From Lysobacter terrestris (GTDB lineage: Bacteria > Pseudomonadota > Gammaproteobacteria > Xanthomonadales > Xanthomonadaceae): a DNA stretch of 64,000 bases. The DNA is taken from assembly GCF_014489475.1 (NCBI RefSeq), contig NZ_CP060820.1, positions 1,938,001-2,002,000 of the forward strand. The letters run 5' to 3'. The position numbers and the translations under genes were made by a program. This document shows, one piece after another, positions 38,377 to 45,543 of this stretch; the first letter of the stretch is position 1; every line of letters begins with the position of its first letter. Below the pieces are notes generated by a model, which had not been told where the DNA came from, ran no database searches, and was given only the letters and a program-made list of their open reading frames with translations.

Positions 38377-38826
38377 ATGCCTCGCCGCAGCCATGACCGC
38401 GATGGAATGGGCGTGCCTGCGGCGCAGGCCGCTGCGGCGGCACGGACTCAGCGGCTGCGGAAAGTGATCGCGGCGCGGCTCTGGTGGCTCCTCGCCTACG
38501 CCAGCCTCGCCCTCGGCCTCATCGGCATCGTGGTGCCGGGCCTGCCGACCGTGCCCTTCGTCCTGCTTGCGGCCTACGCCGCCGCGCGCGGTTCGCAGCG
38601 GCTGCGCGAGCGGCTGCTGGCGCACCGCCAGTTCGGCCCGCTGATCCGCGACTGGGAGGCGCAGGGCGCGGTCAGCCGCCGCGCCAAGCGCCTGGCCAGC
38701 GGGATGATGGCCGCGTGCGCGCTGGTGATGTTCCTGACCGCGCCGAAATGGTGGATGGCCGCGACCGGCACCGCGATCATGGCCGCCGTCGCCGCGTGGC
38801 TGTGGCGGCGACCGGAGCCGCGCTGA
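38377..38826 (+). CDS. YbaN family DUF454 membrane protein
   Basis: 149 residues. The DUF454 signature LGLIGIVVPGLPTVPFVLLAAYAAARGS (about 46-73) and the following FGPLIRDWEAQGAVSRRAKR are clear, and a final pair of helices spans about 107-142. These are inner-membrane proteins of unknown role. The gene starts 12 bp after the peptidase stop codon. An in-frame ATG at 38407 is an alternative start. Confidence 0.85.
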   Translation: MPRRSHDRDGMGVPAAQAAAAARTQRLRKVIAARLWWLLAYASLALGLIGIVVPGLPTVPFVLLAAYAAARGSQRLRERLLAHRQFGPLIRDWEAQGAVSRRAKRLASGMMAACALVMFLTAPKWWMAATGTAIMAAVAAWLWRRPEPR

Positions 38827-38911
38827 GCCGGCCATCGCCGCATCGCGGCGCCGCGCGACGACGCTGAACGCTGCGGCCCGCCACGGTGCCGACCGCGCCA
38901 TGACCACGCGC

Positions 38912-38917
38912 TACACT
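38912..38917 (+). promoter_or_regulatory. -10 element six bases before the lptM start
   Basis: TACACT, then CCCCGC, then the ATG at 38924. No clear -35 is seen. The spacing would make the mRNA leaderless. Confidence 0.35.
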
Positions 38918-38923
38918 CCCCGC

Positions 38924-39226
38924 ATGAACCGCATCCCCCGTCTTCTCGTCATCGCCGTCGCCCTGGCCGCCCTGGCCGGTTGCGGCAACAAGGGCCCGCT
39001 GATGCTGCCGTCGCCGCCGGCCGACGCCGTGCAGCCGGCGGAATCGGACGTCGCCGAACCGACCGTTACCGAGCCGGCCGTCACCGAGCCCGTGCCGGCC
39101 GAACCCAACGCCGAGCCCACCGCGACGCCGGTCGAAACCGGCACGCCCGTCCCGGCCACGCCGCCCGCCGAAGCGCCGCCGACCGACGTACCGCCGCCCC
39201 TGCCGGACCATGGCGACCATGGCTGA
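38924..39226 (+). CDS. lptM: LptM-like lipoprotein (formerly YifL)
   Basis: 100 residues. Signal peptide with lipobox LAGC (Cys20), directly followed by GNKGPLMLP, the hallmark of LptM, which helps mature the LptD/LptE LPS transporter in the outer membrane. The rest is a Pro/Glu/Thr-rich tail with repeats of [12 protein letters not shown] type, longer than in E. coli. It overlaps dapF by 17 bp, which is the usual neighbour order. The ATG at 38900 in the same frame is less likely. Confidence 0.85.
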   Translation: MNRIPRLLVIAVALAALAGCGNKGPLMLPSPPADAVQPAESDVAEPTVTEPAVTEPVPAEPNAEPTATPVETGTPVPATPPAEAPPTDVPPPLPDHGDHG

Positions 39227-40115
39227 AGCCGTGTCCTCGCCCGTCGCGCCGTCCACCCGCGCCGGGCGCACGCTGCGCTTCAGCAAGATGCACGGCGCCG
39301 GCAACGACTTCGTCGTCATCGACCTGCGCGGCGACGCGCATCCGCTCGATCCGGCGTTGTGCCGCGCGCTCGGCGACCGCCACACCGGCGTCGGCTGCGA
39401 CCAGATCCTCACCATCGAAGCGCCGCGCAGCGCGGGCGCAGTGGCCAGCTACCGCATCTGGAATTCCGACGGCTCGCTCGCCCGCCAGTGCGGCAACGGC
39501 GCGCGCTGCGTCGCCGCGTGGCTGCTGCGCGACGGCGCCGCGCGCGGCGACCGCTTCGACGTCGACAGCCCGGTCGACACCCACCACGTCGAGCGCCTCG
39601 CCGACGGCCGCTTCCGCATCGCCATGGGCGTGCCGCGCTTCGCTCCGGCCGACGTGCCGCTGCAGGGCTACACGGCCGCGCAGGGCGAATACGCGCTCGC
39701 GCACGACGGCAGCACGTACACCTTCGGCGCCGTGTCGATGGGCAACCCGCACGCGGTGATCGAAGTCGCCGACGTCGCCACCGCGCCGGTGCAAACCACC
39801 GGCCCGTTGCTGCAATCGCTGCCCGCGTTCCCCGACAGCGCCAACATCGGTTTCGTCCAGGTCGAATCGCGCGAACGCGTGCGCCTGCGCGTGTACGAAC
39901 GCGGCGCCGGCGAGACCCTGGCCTGCGGCAGCGGTGCCTGCGCCGCGGCCGTGGTGCTGATGCAGCGCGGCCGCATCGCGCGCGAGGTCACCGTCGCCTT
40001 GCCCGGCGGCGAATTGCAGATCGCATGGCCGCGCGACGATGCCGCGGTCACCATGGCCGGTCCGGCCGCATTCGTGTTCGAAGGAACATTCCAGACAGGA
40101 GCAGGGTTGGCATGA
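39210..40115 (+). CDS. dapF: diaminopimelate epimerase
   Basis: 301 residues. It converts LL- to meso-diaminopimelate for lysine and peptidoglycan. The two active-site cysteines are in RQCGNGARC and [12 protein letters not shown], and the start motif [15 protein letters not shown] is at about 27-41. The N-terminal extension of some 25 residues before this motif is not conserved; ATG 39219 or 39210 may be used. It overlaps lptM upstream and the DUF484 gene downstream (ATGA). Confidence 0.95.
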   Translation: MATMAEAVSSPVAPSTRAGRTLRFSKMHGAGNDFVVIDLRGDAHPLDPALCRALGDRHTGVGCDQILTIEAPRSAGAVASYRIWNSDGSLARQCGNGARCVAAWLLRDGAARGDRFDVDSPVDTHHVERLADGRFRIAMGVPRFAPADVPLQGYTAAQGEYALAHDGSTYTFGAVSMGNPHAVIEVADVATAPVQTTGPLLQSLPAFPDSANIGFVQVESRERVRLRVYERGAGETLACGSGACAAAVVLMQRGRIAREVTVALPGGELQIAWPRDDAAVTMAGPAAFVFEGTFQTGAGLA

Positions 40116-40792
40116 GCGATGTGCAGGAAAAGCTGAGCGCGCATGAAGTCGCCGCGTGGTTGCGCCGGCATCCGCAGTTCCTCAAGCAGTTCCCCGACCT
40201 GGCGCTGAGCCTGGTCGTGCCGCGCGACGAAGGCCCGGCGGCCTCGCTGGCGAGCTACCAGCTCGAAGTCCTGCGCGACAAGAACCGCGAACTCGCGCGC
40301 CGCCTGCAGGACCTGTTCGGCAACGCGCAGGAAAACGAACGCCTCGCCGTGCGCACGCACCAGCTCACCCTCGCGCTGCTCAAGCAGGGCAACGCCGCCG
40401 ACACCCTGCGCGCGATGGCCGCGACGCTGGCCGAGGACTTCAACGGCGACCTCGTGCGCATCGTCACCTACGCCCCGGTCGCGGGCCTGGAAGACGCCGA
40501 CTGGCTGCAGCACATCGCCAGCGACGACGCGCGCCTGCACCCGTTCCGCGATTTCATCGCCGCCGGCGAACCGCTGTGCGGCCGCCTGCAGCCGGAGAAG
40601 CACGCGCTGCTGTACGGCATGCGCGCGGAAGAGGTGCAGTCCAGCGCGCTGCTGCCGATCGCCGGCGTCGGCCTGGTCGCCATCGGCAGCCGCGATCCCA
40701 ACCGCTTCTTCCCCGGCATGGGCACGCTGTTCCTGCGCATGATGGGCGAGGCGCTGGGCGTGGCGCTGAAGCGCTATGCGTTCGTCGCCTAG
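40112..40792 (+). CDS. DUF484 family protein
   Basis: 226 residues. A short N-terminal helical part ([21 protein letters not shown], then a coiled-coil [28 protein letters not shown]) is followed by a GAF-like domain (about 80-225, ending [14 protein letters not shown]). The function is unknown; the gene regularly stands between dapF and xerC in gammaproteobacteria, as here. It overlaps dapF by 4 bp. Confidence 0.88.
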   Translation: MSDVQEKLSAHEVAAWLRRHPQFLKQFPDLALSLVVPRDEGPAASLASYQLEVLRDKNRELARRLQDLFGNAQENERLAVRTHQLTLALLKQGNAADTLRAMAATLAEDFNGDLVRIVTYAPVAGLEDADWLQHIASDDARLHPFRDFIAAGEPLCGRLQPEKHALLYGMRAEEVQSSALLPIAGVGLVAIGSRDPNRFFPGMGTLFLRMMGEALGVALKRYAFVA

Positions 40793-40805
40793 ACCCGCTT
40801 CTGCC

Positions 40806-40908
40806 GTCATCCCGGCGAAAGCCGGGATCCATTTTGACTTTGCCGTTGCGTTCCCGCTGCGAAGTCACCAGCAACCGCAAGGTGGATCCCGGCTTTCGCC
40901 GGGATGAC
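40806..40908. repeat. inverted pair of TCATCCCGGCGAAAGCCGGGAT palindromes
   Basis: A left arm 40806-40831 and its exact reverse complement 40883-40908 enclose 51 bp between the DUF484 and xerC genes. Each arm is itself a hairpin. Related direct copies lie at 23.29 and 23.35 kb. Confidence 0.9.
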
Positions 40909-40919
40909 GAGCAATCCCG

Positions 40920-41798
40920 ATGTCCTCCGCCATCGACGACTTCCTCGCCTACCTCGCCGTCGAACGGCAGATGTCGGTGCACACGCTCGACGCCTACCGC
41001 CGTGACCTCAGCGCCGTCGCCGCCTGGGCCGCCGAGCGCGGCCACGGCGACATCGTGGGCCTGCACGCCGAACAGCTGCGCGCCTTCGCCGCCGACGAAC
41101 ACCGCCGCGCGCAATCGCCCAAGAGCATCCAGCGCCGCCTCTCCGCCTGCCGCAGCTTCTACACCTGGCTGCTGAAGCACGGCCGCATCGCCGCCAATCC
41201 CGCCGCTGCCATCCGCGCGCCCAAGGCACCGCGCAAGCTGCCGCAGGTGCTCGATCCCGACGAGGCCAAGGCGCTGGTCGAAGTGCCCACCGACGCACCG
41301 CTGGGCCTGCGCGACCGCGCGCTGCTGGAGCTGTTCTATTCCTCCGGCCTGCGCCTGAGCGAACTGTGCGCGCTGCGCTGGCGCGACCTCGATCTCCTCG
41401 AGGGTCTCGTCACCGTGCTCGGCAAGGGCCGCAAGCAGCGCAGCGTGCCGCTGGGCTCGCACGCGCGCGCGGCCCTGCACGACTGGCGCGCGTCCACCGG
41501 CGCCGCGCAGGACGCACCAGTGTTCCCCGGCCGCAACGGCCCGATCACCCCGCGCGCGATCCAGCTGCGCGTGCGCCAGCTTGCGCAGCAGCAAGGCCTG
41601 TTCAAGCGCGTGCACCCGCACCTGTTGCGGCATTCCTTCGCCAGCCACATCCTGGAATCCTCCGGCGACCTGCGCGGCGTGCAGGAACTGCTCGGCCACG
41701 CCGACATCGCCACCACCCAGATCTACACGCACCTGGACTACCAGCACCTGGCCAAGGTGTACGACGCCGCGCATCCGCGCGCGAAGCGGAAAAAGTAG
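40920..41798 (+). CDS. xerC: tyrosine recombinase XerC
   Basis: 292 residues. N-terminal SAM-like core-binding domain (1-90; FLAYLAVERQMSVHTLDAYRRD), then the catalytic domain with Arg in GLRLSELCALRW, Lys in GKGRKQRSVPL, HLLRH, the His in LLGHADI and the nucleophile Tyr in TQIYTHLD. It resolves chromosome dimers at dif with XerD. The housekeeping context dapF-DUF484-xerC distinguishes it from a mobile-element integrase. Confidence 0.94.
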   Translation: MSSAIDDFLAYLAVERQMSVHTLDAYRRDLSAVAAWAAERGHGDIVGLHAEQLRAFAADEHRRAQSPKSIQRRLSACRSFYTWLLKHGRIAANPAAAIRAPKAPRKLPQVLDPDEAKALVEVPTDAPLGLRDRALLELFYSSGLRLSELCALRWRDLDLLEGLVTVLGKGRKQRSVPLGSHARAALHDWRASTGAAQDAPVFPGRNGPITPRAIQLRVRQLAQQQGLFKRVHPHLLRHSFASHILESSGDLRGVQELLGHADIATTQIYTHLDYQHLAKVYDAAHPRAKRKK

Positions 41799-41848
41799 GC
41801 GTCGGTTATCCCACCCTACGGACGTTGCATAGAGGCAACAGCAACAGC

Positions 41849-42006
41849 GCCCCTCATCTGCCCTTCGGGCATCTTCTCCCCGCACGCGGGGAGAAGAGGA
41901 ACTTCCTTCCGATTTCACGTGATCCTCCGCGTGCGGCGCCCCCCGACCCCTCGCCCCGCTTGCGGGGAGAGGGACAGCGTTGCGAAGCAACGCAGGGTGA
42001 GGGGGC
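41849..42006. repeat. CTTCTCCCCG/CTCTCCCC palindromic repeat cluster
   Basis: The gap 41799-42092 contains CCCCTCATCTGCCCTTCGGG, then CTTCTCCCCG-CACG-CGGGGAGAAG (41873-41896), and farther on CCTCGCCCCGCTTGCGGGGAG with AGCGTTGCGAAGCAACGCAGGGTGAGGGG. It resembles the elements at 31.99 and 59.2 kb. Confidence 0.8.
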
Positions 42007-42092
42007 GTGAAGGCCGCGCCACGCATGACTTTCGGACCGCTTGAACCCCCGCGCGCCCACCCCCAACTTCGTGGGACCCCACGGAGATCCCC

Positions 42093-42647
42093 ATGGACCC
42101 CAGCCGCAATCCCGATGTCTTCCACGCCACGACCATCGTGTCCGTGCGCCGCAACGGCCACGTCGCCGTCGCCGGCGACGGCCAGGTGACGCTCGGCCAC
42201 ACGGTGATGAAGTCGAACGCGCGCAAGGTGCGCCGCCTCGGCCGCGACGGCCAGGTGCTCGCCGGTTTCGCCGGCGCCGCCGCCGACGCCTTCACCCTGT
42301 TCGAACTGTTCGAAGCCAAGCTCGAGAAATACGGCCAGCTCACCCGCGCCGCGGTGGAACTGGCGAAGGAATGGCGCACCGAGCGCCGCCTCGGCAAGCT
42401 CGAAGCGCTGCTGATCGTCGCCGACCGCGAAACCTCGCTGATCGTCGGCGGCACCGGCGACGTGATCGAGGCCGAAGACGGCATCGTCGCCATCGGCTCC
42501 GGCGGTTCCTACGCGCTGTCGGCCGCGCGCGCACTCGCCGCGCACACGCAGCTCGACGCCAGGACCATCGCCACCGAAGCGCTCAACATCGCCGGCGACA
42601 TCTGCATCTACACCAACCGCAACATCGTGGTGGAAGAACTGCAATGA
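42093..42647 (+). CDS. hslV: ATP-dependent protease subunit HslV
   Basis: 184 residues. Thr-nucleophile peptidase of the HslUV proteasome-like protease. After a short propeptide the mature N-terminus is expected at [10 protein letters not shown] (Thr13 or thereabouts), followed by [12 protein letters not shown] and [15 protein letters not shown]. Slightly longer propeptide than in E. coli. The overlap with hslU (ATGA) couples the two subunits. Confidence 0.96.
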   Translation: MDPSRNPDVFHATTIVSVRRNGHVAVAGDGQVTLGHTVMKSNARKVRRLGRDGQVLAGFAGAAADAFTLFELFEAKLEKYGQLTRAAVELAKEWRTERRLGKLEALLIVADRETSLIVGGTGDVIEAEDGIVAIGSGGSYALSAARALAAHTQLDARTIATEALNIAGDICIYTNRNIVVEELQ

Positions 42648-44038
42648 AGAAGTCCGTGAACACCTCCGCCACCATGACCCCGCGCGAGATCGTGCAGGAG
42701 CTCGACCAGCACATCGTCGGCCAGCACGCCGCCAAGCGCGCCGTCGCCATCGCCCTGCGCAACCGCTGGCGCCGCATGCAGCTCGACCCGGAGCTGCGCG
42801 ACGAGGTCATGCCCAAGAACATCCTGATGATCGGCCCCACCGGCGTCGGCAAGACCGAGATCGCGCGGCGCCTGGCCACGCTCGCCAACGCGCCGTTCGT
42901 GAAGGTCGAAGCCACCCGCTTCACCGAGGTCGGCTACGTCGGCAAGGACGTCGAGCAGATCGTGCGCGACCTCGCCGACACCGCGATGAAGATGTACCGC
43001 GAGCAGGCCAAGCAGCGCGTGCGCACCCAGGCCGAGGAGAACGCCGAGGACCGCATCCTCGAAGCGCTGCTGCCGCGCCGCGCGGTGACGCTGTTCGGTT
43101 TCCAGGGCGATCCCGAGGGCGTGCAGAAGGAAGAGCCGCCGCCCGAATCCGAAGCCGACGACAAGACCCGCGCCAAGCTGCGCAAGCAGCTGCGCGCCGG
43201 TGAACTCGACGACCGCGAGATCGAACTCGATTTCGCCGTGAACGTCGGCGTCGACATCATGGCGCCGCCCGGCATGGAGGAGATGGGCCAGCAGTTGCGG
43301 CAGATGTTCTCGCAGGTCGCCGGCGGCAAGACCCACAAGAAGAAGCTGACGATCAAGGCCGCGCGCAGCCAGCTGATCGAAGAGGAAGCCGGCAAGCTGG
43401 TCAACGAGGACGACGTGCGCGACGCCGCGATCGAAGCCTGCGAACAGCACGGCATCGTCTTCATCGACGAGATCGACAAGGTCGCCAAGCGCAGCGACGC
43501 CGGCACCATCGGCGGCGACGTCAGCCGCGAAGGCGTGCAGCGCGACCTGCTGCCGCTGGTGGAAGGCTCGACCGTCAGCACCAAGTACGGCTCGGTGAAG
43601 ACCGACCACATCCTGTTCATTGCTTCCGGCGCGTTCCACCTCGCCAAGCCCAGCGACCTGATCCCCGAACTGCAGGGCCGCTTCCCGATCCGGGTCGAAC
43701 TGGGCGCGCTGAGCAAGGACGACTTCGTCCGCATCCTCACCGAACCCAAGGCCGCGCTGATTACCCAGTACATCGAACTGCTGAAGACCGAAGGCGTGGC
43801 GCTGGCGTTCACCGCCGACGCCATCGACCGCCTCGCCGAGATCGCCGCCACGGTGAACGAGCGCCAGGAAAACATCGGCGCCCGCCGCCTGCACACCGTG
43901 CTCGAACGCCTGCTGGACGTCCTCAGCTTCGAAGCCCCCGACCGCGACGGCACCGCCGTCGCCATCGACCGCAGCTACGTCGACGCCCACCTCAACGAGC
44001 TGGTGAAGGACCCGGACCTGAGCCGGTACATCCTGTAA
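42644..44038 (+). CDS. hslU: ATP-dependent protease ATPase subunit HslU
   Basis: 464 residues. AAA+ unfoldase that feeds HslV. It begins [34 protein letters not shown] after a 10-residue lead-in; Walker A is GPTGVGKTE (about 67-75), Walker [10 protein letters not shown], the intermediate I-domain spans roughly 115-245, and the C-terminal end ..[12 protein letters not shown] docks in HslV. Full length. Confidence 0.97.
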   Translation: MKKSVNTSATMTPREIVQELDQHIVGQHAAKRAVAIALRNRWRRMQLDPELRDEVMPKNILMIGPTGVGKTEIARRLATLANAPFVKVEATRFTEVGYVGKDVEQIVRDLADTAMKMYREQAKQRVRTQAEENAEDRILEALLPRRAVTLFGFQGDPEGVQKEEPPPESEADDKTRAKLRKQLRAGELDDREIELDFAVNVGVDIMAPPGMEEMGQQLRQMFSQVAGGKTHKKKLTIKAARSQLIEEEAGKLVNEDDVRDAAIEACEQHGIVFIDEIDKVAKRSDAGTIGGDVSREGVQRDLLPLVEGSTVSTKYGSVKTDHILFIASGAFHLAKPSDLIPELQGRFPIRVELGALSKDDFVRILTEPKAALITQYIELLKTEGVALAFTADAIDRLAEIAATVNERQENIGARRLHTVLERLLDVLSFEAPDRDGTAVAIDRSYVDAHLNELVKDPDLSRYIL

Positions 44039-44069
44039 CCCCGCGCTCCTGCTCCCGCACCGCGCAGTT

Positions 44070-44165
44070 CCCTTCTCCCCGCACGCACCCTTCTCCCCAC
44101 CCGTACCCTTCTCCCCACCCGTACCCTTCTCCCCGCACCGCGGGGAGAAGGTGGCGCGCAGCGCC
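44070..44165. repeat. four 18-bp tandem units leading into a CTTCTCCCCGC palindrome
   Basis: Units at 44070, 44088, 44106 and 44124, each CCCTTCTCCCC plus seven bases; the middle two are identical. The last unit forms the left arm of a hairpin CTTCTCCCCG-CACCG-CGGGGAGAAG, so the left arm of an intergenic palindrome appears to have been amplified. Confidence 0.85.
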
Positions 44166-44205
44166 GGATGAGGGGCGCCCTTGCTGTTGCTCTTAATCCT
44201 GAGCC

Positions 44206-44235
44206 AAAAAAAAGGCCCCGCCATGCGGGGCCTTT
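44206..44235 (-). terminator. rho-independent terminator for the 44259-44735 gene
   Basis: On the minus strand a stem GGCCCCGC-ATG-GCGGGGCC is followed by eight T (A-run at 44206-44213 on the plus strand). It lies 24 bp past the stop codon of the minus-strand gene. Confidence 0.88.
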
Positions 44236-44258
44236 CCATTGAACGAACCGCCGAAGCC

Positions 44259-44735
44259 TTACGCCGCTGGCGCTTCGACCTCATTGCGCTGACCATTGCC
44301 CTCGAACCGCTTGCCCATCTCGCGGTTGAGCGCTTCGAGGCCTTCGCCCTTGCTGAACTTCAACAGGTGATAACCAGCCAGCGCGGCGACCATCACGTCG
44401 CTGCCCAGCGCCGTGTCGGTGTCGCGCATCTTCTCCAGCAGGCGCACCACCCGGGTCATGCGCGCGTTGAGCGCGTCGTGGCTGCGCAGGTCGCGGCCCA
44501 TCTCGTCCACGTCCACGGCCGGCGGTAACAGCGCACGGTTGGCGTGCATCGCGTCGTACGCCTTGCGGCAGAACGCCTCCGAGCCGTCGCCCATCTTGGC
44601 GAGGCGGCGGCGCTGGCCGTTGCCATTGATCGCCACGAGGATCGGTTCGAGCGCTGCTTCCAGCGTATCGAGGTGCTGGTCGATACCCGCCCATTGGGCG
44701 TCGTCGAGGTGGGTCGAAGCGAGGTTTTGACTCAT
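44259..44735 (-). CDS. conserved hypothetical protein of Xanthomonadaceae type
   Basis: 158 residues, soluble and largely helical, without a recognised domain. The segment RRRLAKMGDGSEAFCRKAYDAM (about 42-63) and LGSDVMVAALAGYHLLK (about 112-128) look conserved and resemble an unnamed family I associate with Xanthomonadaceae; that is memory, not a search. It has its own terminator and is divergent from the accessory island. The start ATG at 44735 is preceded by AAAGGAAT, a good ribosome binding site. Confidence 0.75.
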   Translation of the reverse strand: MSQNLASTHLDDAQWAGIDQHLDTLEAALEPILVAINGNGQRRRLAKMGDGSEAFCRKAYDAMHANRALLPPAVDVDEMGRDLRSHDALNARMTRVVRLLEKMRDTDTALGSDVMVAALAGYHLLKFSKGEGLEALNREMGKRFEGNGQRNEVEAPAA

Positions 44736-44798
44736 TCCTTTAACTCCATGTCTTGGTTGAACGTCCGATGCCGGCCATCTTGGCGGGCACCGGGAGTC

Positions 44799-45062
44799 TA
44801 TCGCTTCCGGCTACCGCGGCTACCCGACGCGTAGATGCGCGCCACTCTCCCGGTACGCGCCGCTCGCTCGCCGGGGAGGTGCGGGTCACCCTCCCGGTAC
44901 ATATGGGTCACTCGCCGGGGATACGTCGGCCACTCTCGCGGTAAGCGCGTGCCACTCGTCGGACCCAGGTACGGCACTCGCAGCCCGGATGCCGCGTATC
45001 CATGGGGGATAGGGCCGGGCCTGCCGGGAGACAGGCCGGGTACGACCCCGGGGTAGCCGGAC
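44799..45062. repeat. degenerate 22-bp (44-bp higher-order) tandem array in a divergent intergenic region
   Basis: Seven clear units of exactly 22 bp start at 44843, 44865, 44887, 44909, 44931, 44953 and 44975, each opening C(A/G)C(T/C)C. Alternate units differ: 44843, 44887 and 44931 read CACTCTCCCGGTA or close, while 44865, 44909 and 44953 read C(A/G)CTCG(C/T)CGG. In-register but weaker units are visible at 44821, 44997 (GGGGATA shared with the 44909 unit) and 45041. 22 is not a multiple of three, so this is not a coding repeat. It fills most of the 433-bp gap 44736-45168. Confidence 0.8.
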
Positions 45063-45168
45063 GTCCACTTGCCGATAGGGACCGATGAAGCTGCAGACGG
45101 GCTGGTCGCAGCCCCCGCGACCGGGTGCGGCTATTCCTGTAGCCCCAGCCATCCGGAGCCTTCCCGTC

Positions 45169-45480
45169 ATGAGCACCATCACCGTTGGCATCAACGCCGA
45201 AACGCGCCCGCTCGCCGCTGCGGACCCGCAGTGGATCATCCAGCAGATCGACGGCCGTCGCCGCGACGGTCTGGTGGTCTGCGTGCGGGTTTCCATCAGC
45301 ACGCCCGATCTGCACATGACGCTGGCCACGCCGACCTGCGGTTCCGGCGCCGGTGGCCGTCCACCCACGCCGCACGAGCGTGCGGTGTTCGAGCTCTGGC
45401 GCAAGCGCGGCTTGGACGAACACGACTACCAGGCGGCACACGTCGTGGCCTTCCTCAAGCAGCTACCTCATTACCTTTGA
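45169..45480 (+). CDS. orphan 103-residue hypothetical protein
   Basis: No family recognised. It begins MSTITVGINAETRPL, contains DPQWIIQQIDGRRRDGLVVCVRVSI and ends with HERAVFELWRKRGLDEHDYQAAHVVAFLKQL, a plausible mixed alpha/beta fold with no membrane segment or signal. The ATG at 45169 follows GGAGCC; an earlier ATG at 45085 in the same frame is less likely. It stands between the tandem array and the MmeI-like gene and could be a regulator or an antitoxin-like partner, but nothing in it shows this. Confidence 0.6.
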   Translation: MSTITVGINAETRPLAAADPQWIIQQIDGRRRDGLVVCVRVSISTPDLHMTLATPTCGSGAGGRPPTPHERAVFELWRKRGLDEHDYQAAHVVAFLKQLPHYL

Positions 45481-45543
45481 TCCTGCGTCCGCCGCGTCCC
45501 CTGTCGTATCCTCGCGCTGCACACATACACCGGGGGATGCGGC

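Noticed and set aside
36169-38907. A 912-codon minus-strand frame across the oligopeptidase B-like gene.
   Set aside because: No domain, composition typical of antisense GC-rich frames; the plus-strand peptidase has signal peptide and catalytic triad.
40920-41798. XerC-like gene considered as an integrase of a mobile element.
   Set aside because: It sits in the conserved dapF-DUF484-xerC order and no element borders were found.
44799-45062. The 22-bp array considered as a CRISPR array.
   Set aside because: No conserved repeat separated by unique spacers: the units abut, diverge gradually and there are no cas genes.
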